Positions 31,315 to 40,410 of a stretch of 64,000 nucleotides of DNA are shown here, piece by piece (position 1 is the stretch's first letter; each line of letters opens with the position of its first letter). Location of the stretch: positions 1 through 64,000 of the forward strand of contig CADAKX010000002.1 in NCBI GenBank assembly GCA_902788605.1, given 5' to 3'. The translations under genes and the position numbers were made by a program. The stretch is from an uncultured Prevotellaceae bacterium (lineage in GTDB: Bacteria > Bacteroidota > Bacteroidia > Bacteroidales > Bacteroidaceae). The notes below the pieces were generated by a model. It was given only the letters and a program-made list of their open reading frames with translations. It was not told the origin of the DNA and did no database searches.

Positions 31315-34300
31315 CTATTTCTTAAGCAGTTTCACAGTCTTACTGCCGTTGCTGATGATGTTGACACCCGACGAAATCTGGTTACGTCGGGTGCCATTGA
31401 TGTTATAGTTCGTTAGATTTTTGTGCTGACTGGTGGTAATGGGGGCAATGCCCACGTCAATGTTGAGCTCCTGCTGGAGCTTCTTCAGGTCGGACGTGAA
31501 GCCCACGTAGCTGATGACGGAACGCCCCTGTGCATTGGTGGAGGTCATTCCGAAGATAGTCTCTCCCGTTAGTTGGTATCCCGTGTTCTCGTCGATGCTC
31601 CAGGCAATCATGATGCGACCATCCTTCAGGGTGCGCACATCAGCAGGATTGACAATGTTCACCCAGTTGCCGTTGATGTACCAGAGTTGCGAGTCTTCTT
31701 TATTCTTCGATACGTCTGTTGCCACCACCACGAGGTATTTCATGCCTGGCTCCATGTATTTCTTCTCAGAATATTTCAGGGCGATATTCTGTGCTCCGGT
31801 CTTGGTAATCGTAATGGTGTTGGCATTGCTACTGTAGGTGATGTCAGAAGCTCCGAGACGGTCGGCCACACGGTTCTTGTACCAGTCGTAGGCTTTCCAG
31901 TTGTAGAGATTCGTGGGGACGGTAGCATCCACGCCGATGCTGGTCTGGTGACTCTTGCCCAGTCCGTCGGTATAAGTCACGTTGATGTCGGCGTGACCCT
32001 CTTTCTGACCTGCATAGATAATGCCGTCGCGTACGGTTGCCACCTCCGGGTCGCTACTCTCGCAAACAGCATCGAGGGTGACAAACTGTGACGTGCCGTC
32101 GGCCAGCTTTGCATTGATGGCAAAGGTCTGGCTCTGGCCTAAATAGAGGTTGACAGTGGCGGGTGTAGCTTGGATACTCTGAATAGCTGTCACATCCTCG
32201 GTTGTAGGGTTTTCGTTGTCAATCTTCACGCTGACTTCTGTACCCGTGTAGTTCACCTCCTTACTGAAGCGTTGTGACTGCTGTATGCCCAGTCCCATTC
32301 CCTTTTCGGCATCAACCAATACGATGCGGAATGTACGATTCTGCAGCATACCGTCGAAGGCACCGCTGCGTGCACCGATGGTGAGGGTCTGCGTCTCGTC
32401 GTTCCATGAGAAAGGAATCTCCGTGAAGCGTCCCTGTTCGTAGTTATAGTTGTCGCGCTCGTCCTCGTAAAGGGTGAATGTGCCGTCAGCACCAGGGTAG
32501 ATGCGTATCTCCAGATTGTCCCAGTTGCTCTGTTCGCTGTACTGCACCTTCGGTCCCCATGGTATGATGGTGCCCTGACGTACATAGAGGGGCATCAGCG
32601 CCAGGTTGACGTCGCGCTTCACGGTCTGACCACCGTCGTATTGCTGTCCGTTCCATACGTCCGTCCATCCCTCGCCCTTCGGCAGATAGACACTGCGCTG
32701 TGTAGCCTGCGACTTCACCACGGGAGCCACCAATAGATTACTTCCAAACATGAACTGCTCCTTCAGATTGTGGGTGGCAGCATCCGCAGGGTAGGCGATA
32801 CCCATTGCCCGCATGAACGAATACCCCTCGTTGTAAACCCGTCGGTCCGTGCTGTAGATATATGGCAACAGGGCATAGCGCAGGTTGATATAGCGGTTGA
32901 TGATGTCGTAGTAGCTCTCGCCCTCCTTGCCAAACTGGTAGATGGCGCGGTCGGTGCTTGAACCGTGACTACGCATGATGGTGCAGAACGTGCCGAACTG
33001 AATCCATCGACAGTAGAGCTCATCGTAGATATCTTGTCCTGGGCCACGAAAAGAACCATTGAAGAAACCACCTATGTCGCTGTTCCAACTGGGAATACCA
33101 CAGGCTGAATAGTTCAGGGCAGCAGGAATCTGATTCCCTAATGTCTCCCACGAAGCGGTGATGTCACCACTCCAAGTGCCGGCACCGTAGCGCTGCATGC
33201 CGATGAAACCCGAACGGGTCATAATCATCACACGACGGGCCTCGGTCTCAGGGGCTTTCTGTCCACGGTGACCGTCATACACACCACTGGCATGCATCAG
33301 CGGGAACACATTTCGCATCGCACGCCATGTATGGGTTGTTTCGAGCGAATGCGGGTTCAGAGTGGCATTATCCTCATCATCCTTATTCAGCACGATGAAG
33401 TCGCTGGTCTTCTCCCAGTCCTCACCACTTTGGTAGTGGTCGGGTTCGGATGAATCCACCCAGTAAGCATCTACCCCTTTGTTTACCAGTCCTTCGTAGA
33501 GACACTGCCAATAGTATTTGCGAGCAGACTGCTGATAAGGGCAGTAGATGCCCACACCCTCGTTGTTGGGCCATGTGGACGACATGATGTCATTGCCCAT
33601 CTTCATCAGTTGGTTCTTCTCCTTGAAGTGTGCAAACTGTTTGGTGTCACGTCCAAAGTTTGCCCAGATAGAGATCAGCAGGTGAGCACCGCCTGAGTGC
33701 ATGCCGTTAATCATCTGAGGGTAGGTGGTCTTGAACTCCGGATTAAGGAATTCCATAGCGTTCCACTGGTTGTTACCGCCCCAGTACTGCCAGTCCTGTA
33801 CCACACAGTCGATGGGCACCTTCTGTGAGCGATACTTCTGCAGCACACCCAGCGTCTCCGTAGCACTCTTGTAGCGCTCCTTGCTCTGGAAGTAGCCAAA
33901 GGTCCACAGTGGCACCATCGTGGCCTGTCCCGAGAGCTGTCGCACCAGTCGCTGCACGTCATCACCGTCAGTCTGAGAACCTACCAATACATAGTAATCC
34001 ACGGCATGTGCTGCCTCGGTCTTAAAGGTGGTACCGTTGGATGTGTTGTCGCTGAAGTCGCATGGGCCGTAGAGGTCCCAGTAGAGACCATAGCCACGGG
34101 TAGAGTGGATGAACGGAATCCATACCGACATATTGTTCTGTACCATGTGGCTGTAGCTCTTGTTGCGATGGTTCAGTGTACCGTCCTGCACCTGTCCCAG
34201 TCCGTAGATGGCCTCACCTGTTGAGAGGCGGAACGACTGCGATACGTTGTAGGGGTCGATGGTGTGCGATATACGTTTGGTGAACGTGGCTTTCGTGCGC

Positions 34301-34644
34301 TCTTTAATGAGTACGGTACCGTCTGGACGGAAGAATCCGAGCACGCCCGTCAGCTTGTTGCAGGTCACCATCACCTTGTCCGTCAGCAGGGTGTCAACTT
34401 GGCTACCTTCTTTTTTCGTAGGGTTCACCTCCTGTGGCGTCATCGTCACCACCACCTTCGGGTCGGTCTTGCTCAGGGCATCTGCCTTTTGATACTTCGT
34501 TACCCGCACGATGTCGGGTGAGTAGAACTTCACTTCCGTCACGATACCATTATTAGTAATCGTGTAGTCCTGCGCTTTTGTTGGCATCAGGGAGGTGGCC
34601 ATCAAAGCCACAAAGATCATTCGTTTCATTTCACTTTTCTTCAT
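31315..34644 (-). CDS. Secreted GH31 alpha-glycosidase with C-terminal Big2-like and sorting regions
   Basis: The 1109-residue product begins with a signal peptide (MKRMIFVALMATSLMPTKA; the ATG at 34629 is an equally good start). The GH31 barrel follows, with the nucleophile in AYWVDSSEPDHY (about residue 395) and the acid/base in GTWSGDITASW (about 493). Members act on alpha-glucosides or alpha-xylosides. From about 795 a Big2-like beta domain appears (VTAIQSIQATPATVNLYLGQ), then a carbohydrate-binding-like part, and a final NYNINGTRRNQISSGVNII...LLKK resembling a type IX secretion tail. A -7 element and AraC-type half-sites lie upstream, beside a sensor gene. Exact substrate not determinable. 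Confidence 0.9.
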   Translation of the reverse strand: MKKSEMKRMIFVALMATSLMPTKAQDYTITNNGIVTEVKFYSPDIVRVTKYQKADALSKTDPKVVVTMTPQEVNPTKKEGSQVDTLLTDKVMVTCNKLTGVLGFFRPDGTVLIKERTKATFTKRISHTIDPYNVSQSFRLSTGEAIYGLGQVQDGTLNHRNKSYSHMVQNNMSVWIPFIHSTRGYGLYWDLYGPCDFSDNTSNGTTFKTEAAHAVDYYVLVGSQTDGDDVQRLVRQLSGQATMVPLWTFGYFQSKERYKSATETLGVLQKYRSQKVPIDCVVQDWQYWGGNNQWNAMEFLNPEFKTTYPQMINGMHSGGAHLLISIWANFGRDTKQFAHFKEKNQLMKMGNDIMSSTWPNNEGVGIYCPYQQSARKYYWQCLYEGLVNKGVDAYWVDSSEPDHYQSGEDWEKTSDFIVLNKDDEDNATLNPHSLETTHTWRAMRNVFPLMHASGVYDGHRGQKAPETEARRVMIMTRSGFIGMQRYGAGTWSGDITASWETLGNQIPAALNYSACGIPSWNSDIGGFFNGSFRGPGQDIYDELYCRWIQFGTFCTIMRSHGSSTDRAIYQFGKEGESYYDIINRYINLRYALLPYIYSTDRRVYNEGYSFMRAMGIAYPADAATHNLKEQFMFGSNLLVAPVVKSQATQRSVYLPKGEGWTDVWNGQQYDGGQTVKRDVNLALMPLYVRQGTIIPWGPKVQYSEQSNWDNLEIRIYPGADGTFTLYEDERDNYNYEQGRFTEIPFSWNDETQTLTIGARSGAFDGMLQNRTFRIVLVDAEKGMGLGIQQSQRFSKEVNYTGTEVSVKIDNENPTTEDVTAIQSIQATPATVNLYLGQSQTFAINAKLADGTSQFVTLDAVCESSDPEVATVRDGIIYAGQKEGHADINVTYTDGLGKSHQTSIGVDATVPTNLYNWKAYDWYKNRVADRLGASDITYSSNANTITITKTGAQNIALKYSEKKYMEPGMKYLVVVATDVSKNKEDSQLWYINGNWVNIVNPADVRTLKDGRIMIAWSIDENTGYQLTGETIFGMTSTNAQGRSVISYVGFTSDLKKLQQELNIDVGIAPITTSQHKNLTNYNINGTRRNQISSGVNIISNGSKTVKLLKK

Positions 34645-34671
34645 GATGGTTTAAGATTATTTTCTCGGCTG

Positions 34672-34739
34672 CAAAGTTACTGCTAATCCGTAGAAAAAGC
34701 ATAACAACCATGTTGAAACAAATGGTAATCATGTTGAAA
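34672..34739 (-). promoter_or_regulatory. GH31 promoter with direct-repeat activator site
   Basis: TAACTTTG (complement of 34672-34679) is the -7 element of the GH31 gene, with no good -33 box. Upstream of it CATGTTGAAA occurs twice (34709-34718 and 34730-34739), 21 bp apart and in the same orientation. AraC-family activators bind two such half-sites at two-turn spacing next to weak -33 regions. The adjacent gene encodes an AraC-type HTH. Confidence 0.6.
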
Positions 34740-34745
34740 AACTGC

Positions 34746-37028
34746 CTATTTACGGGCATATTCAGAGGTTTTGCACCCATATTCCTCCTGGAAACAGCGG
34801 CTCAGATAACTGGCCGACGAGAAGCCTGTCATCGTGGCAATCTCCGTCAGAGAATGGTTGCCTTCGCGTATCAATCGAGCTGCATGACTCAGTCGTATGC
34901 TTCGCATGAAAAGGCTTGGCGACTTATCCACAATGGCAGAGAGTTTCTTATACAGTCCGGTTCTCTCCATGCACAGATCGCTGCTTAGCTGTTCTACTGT
35001 ATATTGCTTGCCAAGGTTCTTCTCAACAAGTGCGATGGCCTTCTTCAGGAATTCTGAGTCCTGGGCATCCATTTCGTTCTCCTCCTTCTCATCCTTTTCC
35101 TGCATCGGCTTCACACCTTGCTGCTCATCCTCATAGCGGGCACATTGTTCCATCAAACCCTCTATGCGGGCCATCAGTCTTTCTTCCTTCATCTGTCGCA
35201 TCATCCGCTTGCGCTGGTTGTAAGAGTAGAGGGCCACGCCACCCACCACAATGCCGATGGTGAGGAGCGTATATGCCAGATAAGCCCATGTGGTTTGCCA
35301 CCAGGGGGGCAATATTTCGAAAGTTACCACTCTGGCCTTTCCCGTCCATCGGTCAGCTTCGAGTGATGCCTCTACCTTCATTTGGTATTTACCAGGTTTC
35401 AGTTTCAGCAGCGTCAGGTGCAGGGCGCCATTGTCATCAATACTGCTTCGGTCAATGCCCGGTCTCAGTATCGTAACGGTAGAGTCATGGTCTTGCGTAA
35501 GCGTGTATTTATAATAGGTATGTTGGGGGAAGGCATAGTTCAGTGCCGAGAAATCAAGCGATATCTCATGATCTTTCATCGTCATTCTCCTGAGTATCGG
35601 ATTCAATTGGACGTTTCGCATCTTCATCACTTCGTTGGGATGGAATACGGTGCAGCCGTCTTTTCCCTCCATAGCGATGCTGCCGTCGTCGAGCAGCTTT
35701 GCCCTGCCTGTGGCGTAGTCGCCTCGCTGCACACCATCTGCCTGACGGTAGGCATTGATCTTCAGACCTCCGTCATTCTTCACCTCGATGCATGAAATGC
35801 CGTTGGCCGTCGAAACCCATATACGGTGCTCCTTGTCTTCTACAATAGCGCAGACGTAGTCACTCGACAGCCCATCCTCAGAATACACCATACTCGTCTT
35901 CCCGTTTCTGGTCAGTTTGAGACCATCGGTAGTACACTCCCACATATAGCCGCGACAGTCCACCACGCTGGTGGCCTGCGTGTCGAAACTGATGGAGGGA
36001 GATTCTGTGTTGCGGAAGGGAAACCTGTCGGGATGAGCATACAGCAATCCATCGTGATACGTGCCAACCCATACACCTCCCTGACGGTCGAAACAGATGG
36101 TATTGGCCGAGGCACTCATCTTGTTGCCATCATAGAGCGTGTAGTTCTCTATTTCTTCTCTCGTTTTGTTCTTTACATCATATCGCCACAGCCCCATGGA
36201 ACTGGTGAAGTAAATATTCGCATCATCCTTTACTGCCAGCGTATGGAGTGTGAAATGGGCCGTGAACAACCGGCTCCAGATCCTGCTCTTGGTGTCGAAG
36301 CAGAGAAACACGCCCTCGTGACCATTGCGTATCTGGTAGAAATGCCCATCGGTAGTCCTCACCACCATGGATGTCCAACTGTATTTCTCTGCCTCTTGCG
36401 AAGAGTAGGCTGCCTTGGCATAGACTACTGATGAGGTCTTCAGGTCCAGGCAGACAACATTGCCCGTACTGAAGAACACATAGCCGTATGGCCCGTACAC
36501 ATCCACATCCTGTACCTCGCCCCATGCAGGGTCCAGCTTGACCGACTTGCATGAGTAGTCGTTCCATAATTCCCTGCCCGACAATAGCCAGAGGTGGTAG
36601 TCTGTGTCCACAAAAACATCCGTAATCGTCTTCTTCTCAGGCCACATCTTCTGTATATGTCCGGGAATGTCAGTCAGGTAGCTGTTCTGCTGTAGGTCGA
36701 AGCACATGAGCGACTGCCTGTTCTTGATCCACACCATCTGACTCATATCCACATACACATGGTAGAATCCGTGGTAGTCTTTCAAGTAGAACGGTTCGAT
36801 GTCGGCATGGTGTATATGACTGAAGTTCACGCCGTCATAGATGTTGATATTCCCTTGCGTCGTAAACAGCATCCGTTCGTCGGGCAACTGCATAACGTGC
36901 AACACCTGGTTGTCGCATAACCCGTCCTCTGCCGTGATGCGCGAGAACAGCAGTTTCGACACGTCCGCCGCCATGTTTGCAGGGGCAGACAGGAATATCA
37001 ATAAGGTAACTATAACAGTGCGTATCAT
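34746..37028 (-). CDS. Membrane sensor-regulator: beta-propeller, Y_Y_Y, AraC HTH (no kinase)
   Basis: A 760-residue protein starting with a signal sequence (MIRTVIVTLLIFLSAPANMA; the ATG complementary to 37026-37028). Periplasmic two-component-type propeller repeats follow (GLCDNQVLHVMQLPDERML; GLSSDYVCAIVEDKEHRIWV). Next are a Y_Y_Y-like beta domain ending RVVTFEILPPWW, one membrane helix (about 580-603) and a cytoplasmic AraC HTH (about 668-758, with TVEQLSSDLCMERTGLYKKL). Histidine kinase and receiver domains of ordinary hybrid sensors are absent. It should sense an oligosaccharide and act directly on DNA. The GH31 gene and the 21-bp half-sites 3' of it are the likely target. Confidence 0.88.
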   Translation of the reverse strand: MIRTVIVTLLIFLSAPANMAADVSKLLFSRITAEDGLCDNQVLHVMQLPDERMLFTTQGNINIYDGVNFSHIHHADIEPFYLKDYHGFYHVYVDMSQMVWIKNRQSLMCFDLQQNSYLTDIPGHIQKMWPEKKTITDVFVDTDYHLWLLSGRELWNDYSCKSVKLDPAWGEVQDVDVYGPYGYVFFSTGNVVCLDLKTSSVVYAKAAYSSQEAEKYSWTSMVVRTTDGHFYQIRNGHEGVFLCFDTKSRIWSRLFTAHFTLHTLAVKDDANIYFTSSMGLWRYDVKNKTREEIENYTLYDGNKMSASANTICFDRQGGVWVGTYHDGLLYAHPDRFPFRNTESPSISFDTQATSVVDCRGYMWECTTDGLKLTRNGKTSMVYSEDGLSSDYVCAIVEDKEHRIWVSTANGISCIEVKNDGGLKINAYRQADGVQRGDYATGRAKLLDDGSIAMEGKDGCTVFHPNEVMKMRNVQLNPILRRMTMKDHEISLDFSALNYAFPQHTYYKYTLTQDHDSTVTILRPGIDRSSIDDNGALHLTLLKLKPGKYQMKVEASLEADRWTGKARVVTFEILPPWWQTTWAYLAYTLLTIGIVVGGVALYSYNQRKRMMRQMKEERLMARIEGLMEQCARYEDEQQGVKPMQEKDEKEENEMDAQDSEFLKKAIALVEKNLGKQYTVEQLSSDLCMERTGLYKKLSAIVDKSPSLFMRSIRLSHAARLIREGNHSLTEIATMTGFSSASYLSRCFQEEYGCKTSEYARK

Positions 37029-37078
37029 TGTCAATGTCGTAAGTCTTTTAAAGGTATTTGGTAAAACACGACAAAGGG

Positions 37079-39259
37079 TCACCCCCTCATTTTTACCCAA
37101 TACTGCACGCCGTTCCTGGTATGTCGACTTTGGAACTTGTATTCCGGTCGATTCAGGTAGCCACCTATCTTCTGGAAGACGGTGGTGTCCTCTTTGTAGC
37201 CTTTGAAGCGCGACTTCAACAGGGCAGAGAGTTCAGGGATGCTCATCCATTGTCCGTCATCATCGGTGTTTCGTGGCCTCTGGATGACTGCCATAAGCAT
37301 CTCGCCCAGGCCGTTGAGACGCTGATACTGGAGGTTGTGCTCCATCAGGGCATGTTCCTCATCTTTTGCTAGCCAGTAGCGCTCGCCCTGCCGTATCTCA
37401 TGCATCAGTTGGGCGTAGAGCTGGTCGTGCTGTACTGGCGTCTCGAAATCTATGTCGCCATCGATGGTCACGCAGATGAAACGACGCGAACCGCTGGGGT
37501 CGGTGAGGGGCGTCTGTTCGTTGGTGGTGCCGATAAACGAGGCGTAACGGCGATTGGCGGTATAGGCCTTGCCGTAGGGCGGGCGATACTTCAGATCCGC
37601 TGTTGATAGGAGGTACTTCAGTACGATTTGCTGACGCTGGGTAATTTTGTCGAACTCGTCGAGATTGATGAGGCTGAAAGAGGTGAGACCCAGGTTCAGG
37701 TCCTGCTCGTTCTTGAAATTGATGCGGTCGTTATAGTAGTCCATCAGGTCGCGAGGCAGCAGGATGCGACAGAACGATGACTTACCACAGCCCTGGCGAC
37801 CAATTAAAAGAGGTACGAGGGCGTTGCCCGTCAACTGACCTTTGCCCAACCACATCGCCACCATCGAGCGCATCCAGATATGGAAATAGCTGGTCCACGC
37901 CTTCCATTCCGTGGGTACACGGTTGGCCAGTTCTGTTACGCGGTCCTTTCCATCCCATTTCGGCAGATGCTCCAGGTAGTCGTTCATGGGGTCGTAACGC
38001 TCGATATCATCTGAATCCACATAGCGACGGATATCCTTATCCCAACAGCGGATGCCCTGTTCCAGCGCACGCATGGTGATGGAGTTGCGTGCCTCTTCGG
38101 TGAGGTCTTGGAACGAGAACCCCAGACCTGTCCTGATGCGATATTCCGCTACGCCTCGCATCACGTTCTTACGCAGTTCGTAGTTGGAGTTCAGGAAGAT
38201 ATTCACTTTCATCGTGAGCAGCGTCTCGGGCGGAATAGTCTTCGTGCGCTGAATGCCTTTTCGCTTCATGTATTTATTGACGAAGTCCTCATGATAGGCA
38301 TTCTCGAACACCTTTTTGACAAGGTCCGGCTCGTTCCAAAAACGTGACTTCATCAGCGCCTGACGCATAGCGGGAGCCATGGGCAGACCAGTCTCCATAC
38401 AGTATTGTGCCAAGCGCGAGAGAATGGCATGCTGACGCTCGGCATCATCGTGGATATGCTCGGTGTCATCGTAGGCCTTTGAGAGGTTGTACTCAAAGGT
38501 GATGTGCAGACTCTTGTAGCGGTCGTATCCTTCTTGGCCGCTTGTCTGCTCCAGCATGGACGCGCGTCGTTGGAAACCTTCGCCTATCTTCTCGGCCTTG
38601 GCATAGATAGGCGTGGCCAGAGGGTTGTAGGTCATCTTGGGGTCGTAGCTCATGTAGCAGATGCGCTCCATGCATGGCTCCAACTTCTCTATCGTCACGC
38701 CCAACTGACCATTATATATCATGCGGGCTCGCTCGTAGAGGTTCTCATGGAATAGTGCAATCTCATTAGGGTCAAGGGGGAAGGTTGCTTGATCTTGGTC
38801 AGAATCATGAGTCTGTCCCAGTGATTTCGCTTCATTCATCAGTTCGCCGCGACAGACAATTTTTACCGACTGCCCATCAGCCCCTACGAAGGCCATCAGC
38901 GTCTGTGGCATCTCACTGGCTCCGCGACGTACGGCATCGGCTTCGTCGGAGCCAGTCAGGTTGTTCACCTCCAGTAGTACTAGTCCCGTGTATCCCTTGA
39001 CCACACGTTCGCCGTTGCGATGTTCCTGTTCCTGGGCAAAGCAGATGCGAGGCAGGGCTTTCACCCATGCCACATCGTTGTCGATGCTGCCATCGCCCTT
39101 CCTGCCACTGAACACCGCGATGGGATACGACCTTCTAAAATCGCTCACCTCCTTAAGGTATTCGCCTTTGCTAATCATGTTGGCAACCTCCTGCAACTCC
39201 GTTGGGCGCAGGGTTTCCTTGTTTCTATAGTATTTGATAATTGTTATTCTTTTGCTCAT
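37079..39259 (-). CDS. VapE/VirE-type protein with P-loop helicase-like domain
   Basis: A 726-residue protein. The N-terminus (about 1-150) resembles the BT4734-type VirE N-terminal region (YPIAVFSGRKGDGS). A middle helical part follows, then the VapE ATPase: Walker A LIGRQGCGKSSF (about 482-493), SLINLDEFDKI (about 530-540) as Walker B, and a sensor GTTNEQTPLTDPSGSRRFIC. The C-terminal 100 residues (DDDGQWMSIPELSALLKSRF) resemble a winged domain of the DUF3874 type. Such proteins are primase/helicase-like and usually found in mobile elements, but no phage or plasmid genes adjoin. The upstream gap holds six GCCATCAC motifs. Confidence 0.85.
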   Translation of the reverse strand: MSKRITIIKYYRNKETLRPTELQEVANMISKGEYLKEVSDFRRSYPIAVFSGRKGDGSIDNDVAWVKALPRICFAQEQEHRNGERVVKGYTGLVLLEVNNLTGSDEADAVRRGASEMPQTLMAFVGADGQSVKIVCRGELMNEAKSLGQTHDSDQDQATFPLDPNEIALFHENLYERARMIYNGQLGVTIEKLEPCMERICYMSYDPKMTYNPLATPIYAKAEKIGEGFQRRASMLEQTSGQEGYDRYKSLHITFEYNLSKAYDDTEHIHDDAERQHAILSRLAQYCMETGLPMAPAMRQALMKSRFWNEPDLVKKVFENAYHEDFVNKYMKRKGIQRTKTIPPETLLTMKVNIFLNSNYELRKNVMRGVAEYRIRTGLGFSFQDLTEEARNSITMRALEQGIRCWDKDIRRYVDSDDIERYDPMNDYLEHLPKWDGKDRVTELANRVPTEWKAWTSYFHIWMRSMVAMWLGKGQLTGNALVPLLIGRQGCGKSSFCRILLPRDLMDYYNDRINFKNEQDLNLGLTSFSLINLDEFDKITQRQQIVLKYLLSTADLKYRPPYGKAYTANRRYASFIGTTNEQTPLTDPSGSRRFICVTIDGDIDFETPVQHDQLYAQLMHEIRQGERYWLAKDEEHALMEHNLQYQRLNGLGEMLMAVIQRPRNTDDDGQWMSIPELSALLKSRFKGYKEDTTVFQKIGGYLNRPEYKFQSRHTRNGVQYWVKMRG

Positions 39260-39353
39260 TTCTATATGGTTTTTGGTAATTGGTTACAAAGGTAATAATT
39301 TAAAAAATGTTAGCCAAATATTTTCGCTTAATATTTTTCTAAAAATTAGCCTA

Positions 39354-39695
39354 AGCCATCACACTTTATGCTAATCTGCTGAATAACAGGAAGTAAAGCT
39401 GTGATGGCTTGCTTATTTTGCCATCACGCAGCCATCACAATTCATTATCTTTTACATCATATATCACATGATATCGATTCCTTCCTCACTTGTTTCCAAG
39501 TAATATCACACACTGGAACTACTGGTTACACTTGTTAGAACTATCAGTTCCGCCAATGGGAACTGTTAGTTCCGTTTATATATACTATTGTGAAACACGC
39601 TTTCTTTCAGTTAGTTAGGTCTAATTGTTATCGAAATATTGCTGCAAATTGTTGATTATTGATGGCTATGTGACGACAAACAAGCATAGCCATCA
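39354..39695. repeat. Six copies of a GCCATCAC motif arranged as inverted pairs
   Basis: AGCCATCACA at 39354-39363 and 39430-39439, its reverse TGTGATGGCT at 39400-39409, GCCATCACG at 39420-39428, and a further pair TGATGGCTATG (39660-39670) with CATAGCCATCA (39685-39695). Between them GGAACT-GTT-AGTTCC is another palindrome (about 39560-39574). The whole 39260-39780 gap has no gene I can support. Confidence 0.75.
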
Positions 39696-39779
39696 CATCT
39701 TAATATGCAGAATATCAGTATCTTATTATGCGTTGTGACGGCTTTATCTACTTTTTTATAATCTTTTTCTCTTAATTAT

Positions 39780-39810
39780 TTTGTTTAATCACATTTATTT
39801 TGTAATTTTG
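39780..39810 (+). promoter_or_regulatory. Promoter of the DUF6078-like gene
   Basis: TTTG (39780-39783), 19-bp spacer, TAATTTTG (39803-39810). The ATG is 30 bp downstream. Confidence 0.6.
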
Positions 39811-39840
39811 TGTCGAAAAATTAACAAACTAAGAATTGGT

Positions 39841-40308
39841 ATGAAAAAACAGATAGACAATATATCAGCTGCAGAGCAGCAGGAAGAGGTTTTTCGTGAG
39901 AAGGCCGACCATTACCTGATATGTTTTATCAATGGTTGTCCGCTTCGCGAGCAGTGCCTTCGTTGGCTGGTGGGACAGTATGCAGATCCGAATCTTGTGG
40001 TGCAGACATCCGTGAATCCCCTCAATCCGAAGCATGGCAATGAACATTGCACCATGTTTCGGAAGAAGCAACGTGTGATGATGAAGCGTGGCTTCACCAA
40101 TATGTATTATGACATACCTGGACATATGGAGAAGAGTATCCGTTGGGCTCTCATCGGTGCTTTCGGTCACCGACAGTATTTCGAGATGCGCAAAGGCAAT
40201 CGCCTTATCACCCCTGATTGTCAACAGCGTATCCTCGAAACCTGTCGTCGCTTCGGTTGGCAAGGCCCCATCGTCTATGATGGAGAGCAGGAAGAATGGG
40301 ATTGGTAG
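39841..40308 (+). CDS. DUF6078-like protein (155 aa)
   Basis: The product opens MKKQIDNISAAEQQEEVF and has two cysteines in FINGCPLREQCLRWLVGQY, then VNPLNPKHGNEHCTMFRKKQ, PGHMEKSIRWALIG and a C-terminal GNRLITPDCQQRILETCRRF. I recall this layout as DUF6078, a Bacteroidales family without a known role. Cys/His spacing suggests a metal-binding fold. It diverges from the VapE-like gene across the GCCATCAC-rich region, so either protein may act on those sites. Confidence 0.75.
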   Translation: MKKQIDNISAAEQQEEVFREKADHYLICFINGCPLREQCLRWLVGQYADPNLVVQTSVNPLNPKHGNEHCTMFRKKQRVMMKRGFTNMYYDIPGHMEKSIRWALIGAFGHRQYFEMRKGNRLITPDCQQRILETCRRFGWQGPIVYDGEQEEWDW

Positions 40309-40352
40309 TTGTTTGATGTATCGTGTGATTGACACGAAAAGTTGAAGATTTC

Positions 40353-40384
40353 TTTGGCTGTTAAGAAATAATTATGTAATTTTG
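40353..40384 (+). promoter_or_regulatory. Promoter of AAA/PD-(D/E)XK gene 1
   Basis: TTTG (40353-40356), 20-bp spacer, TAATTTTG (40377-40384), 26 bp before the ATG at 40411. Confidence 0.6.
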
Positions 40385-40410
40385 CGGTTGCAGAAACAAA
40401 GGATTTGCAA

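Noticed and set aside
37029-37100. Longer N-terminus of the propeller sensor
   Set aside because: It would overlap the end of the VapE-like gene and push the signal peptide away from the start.
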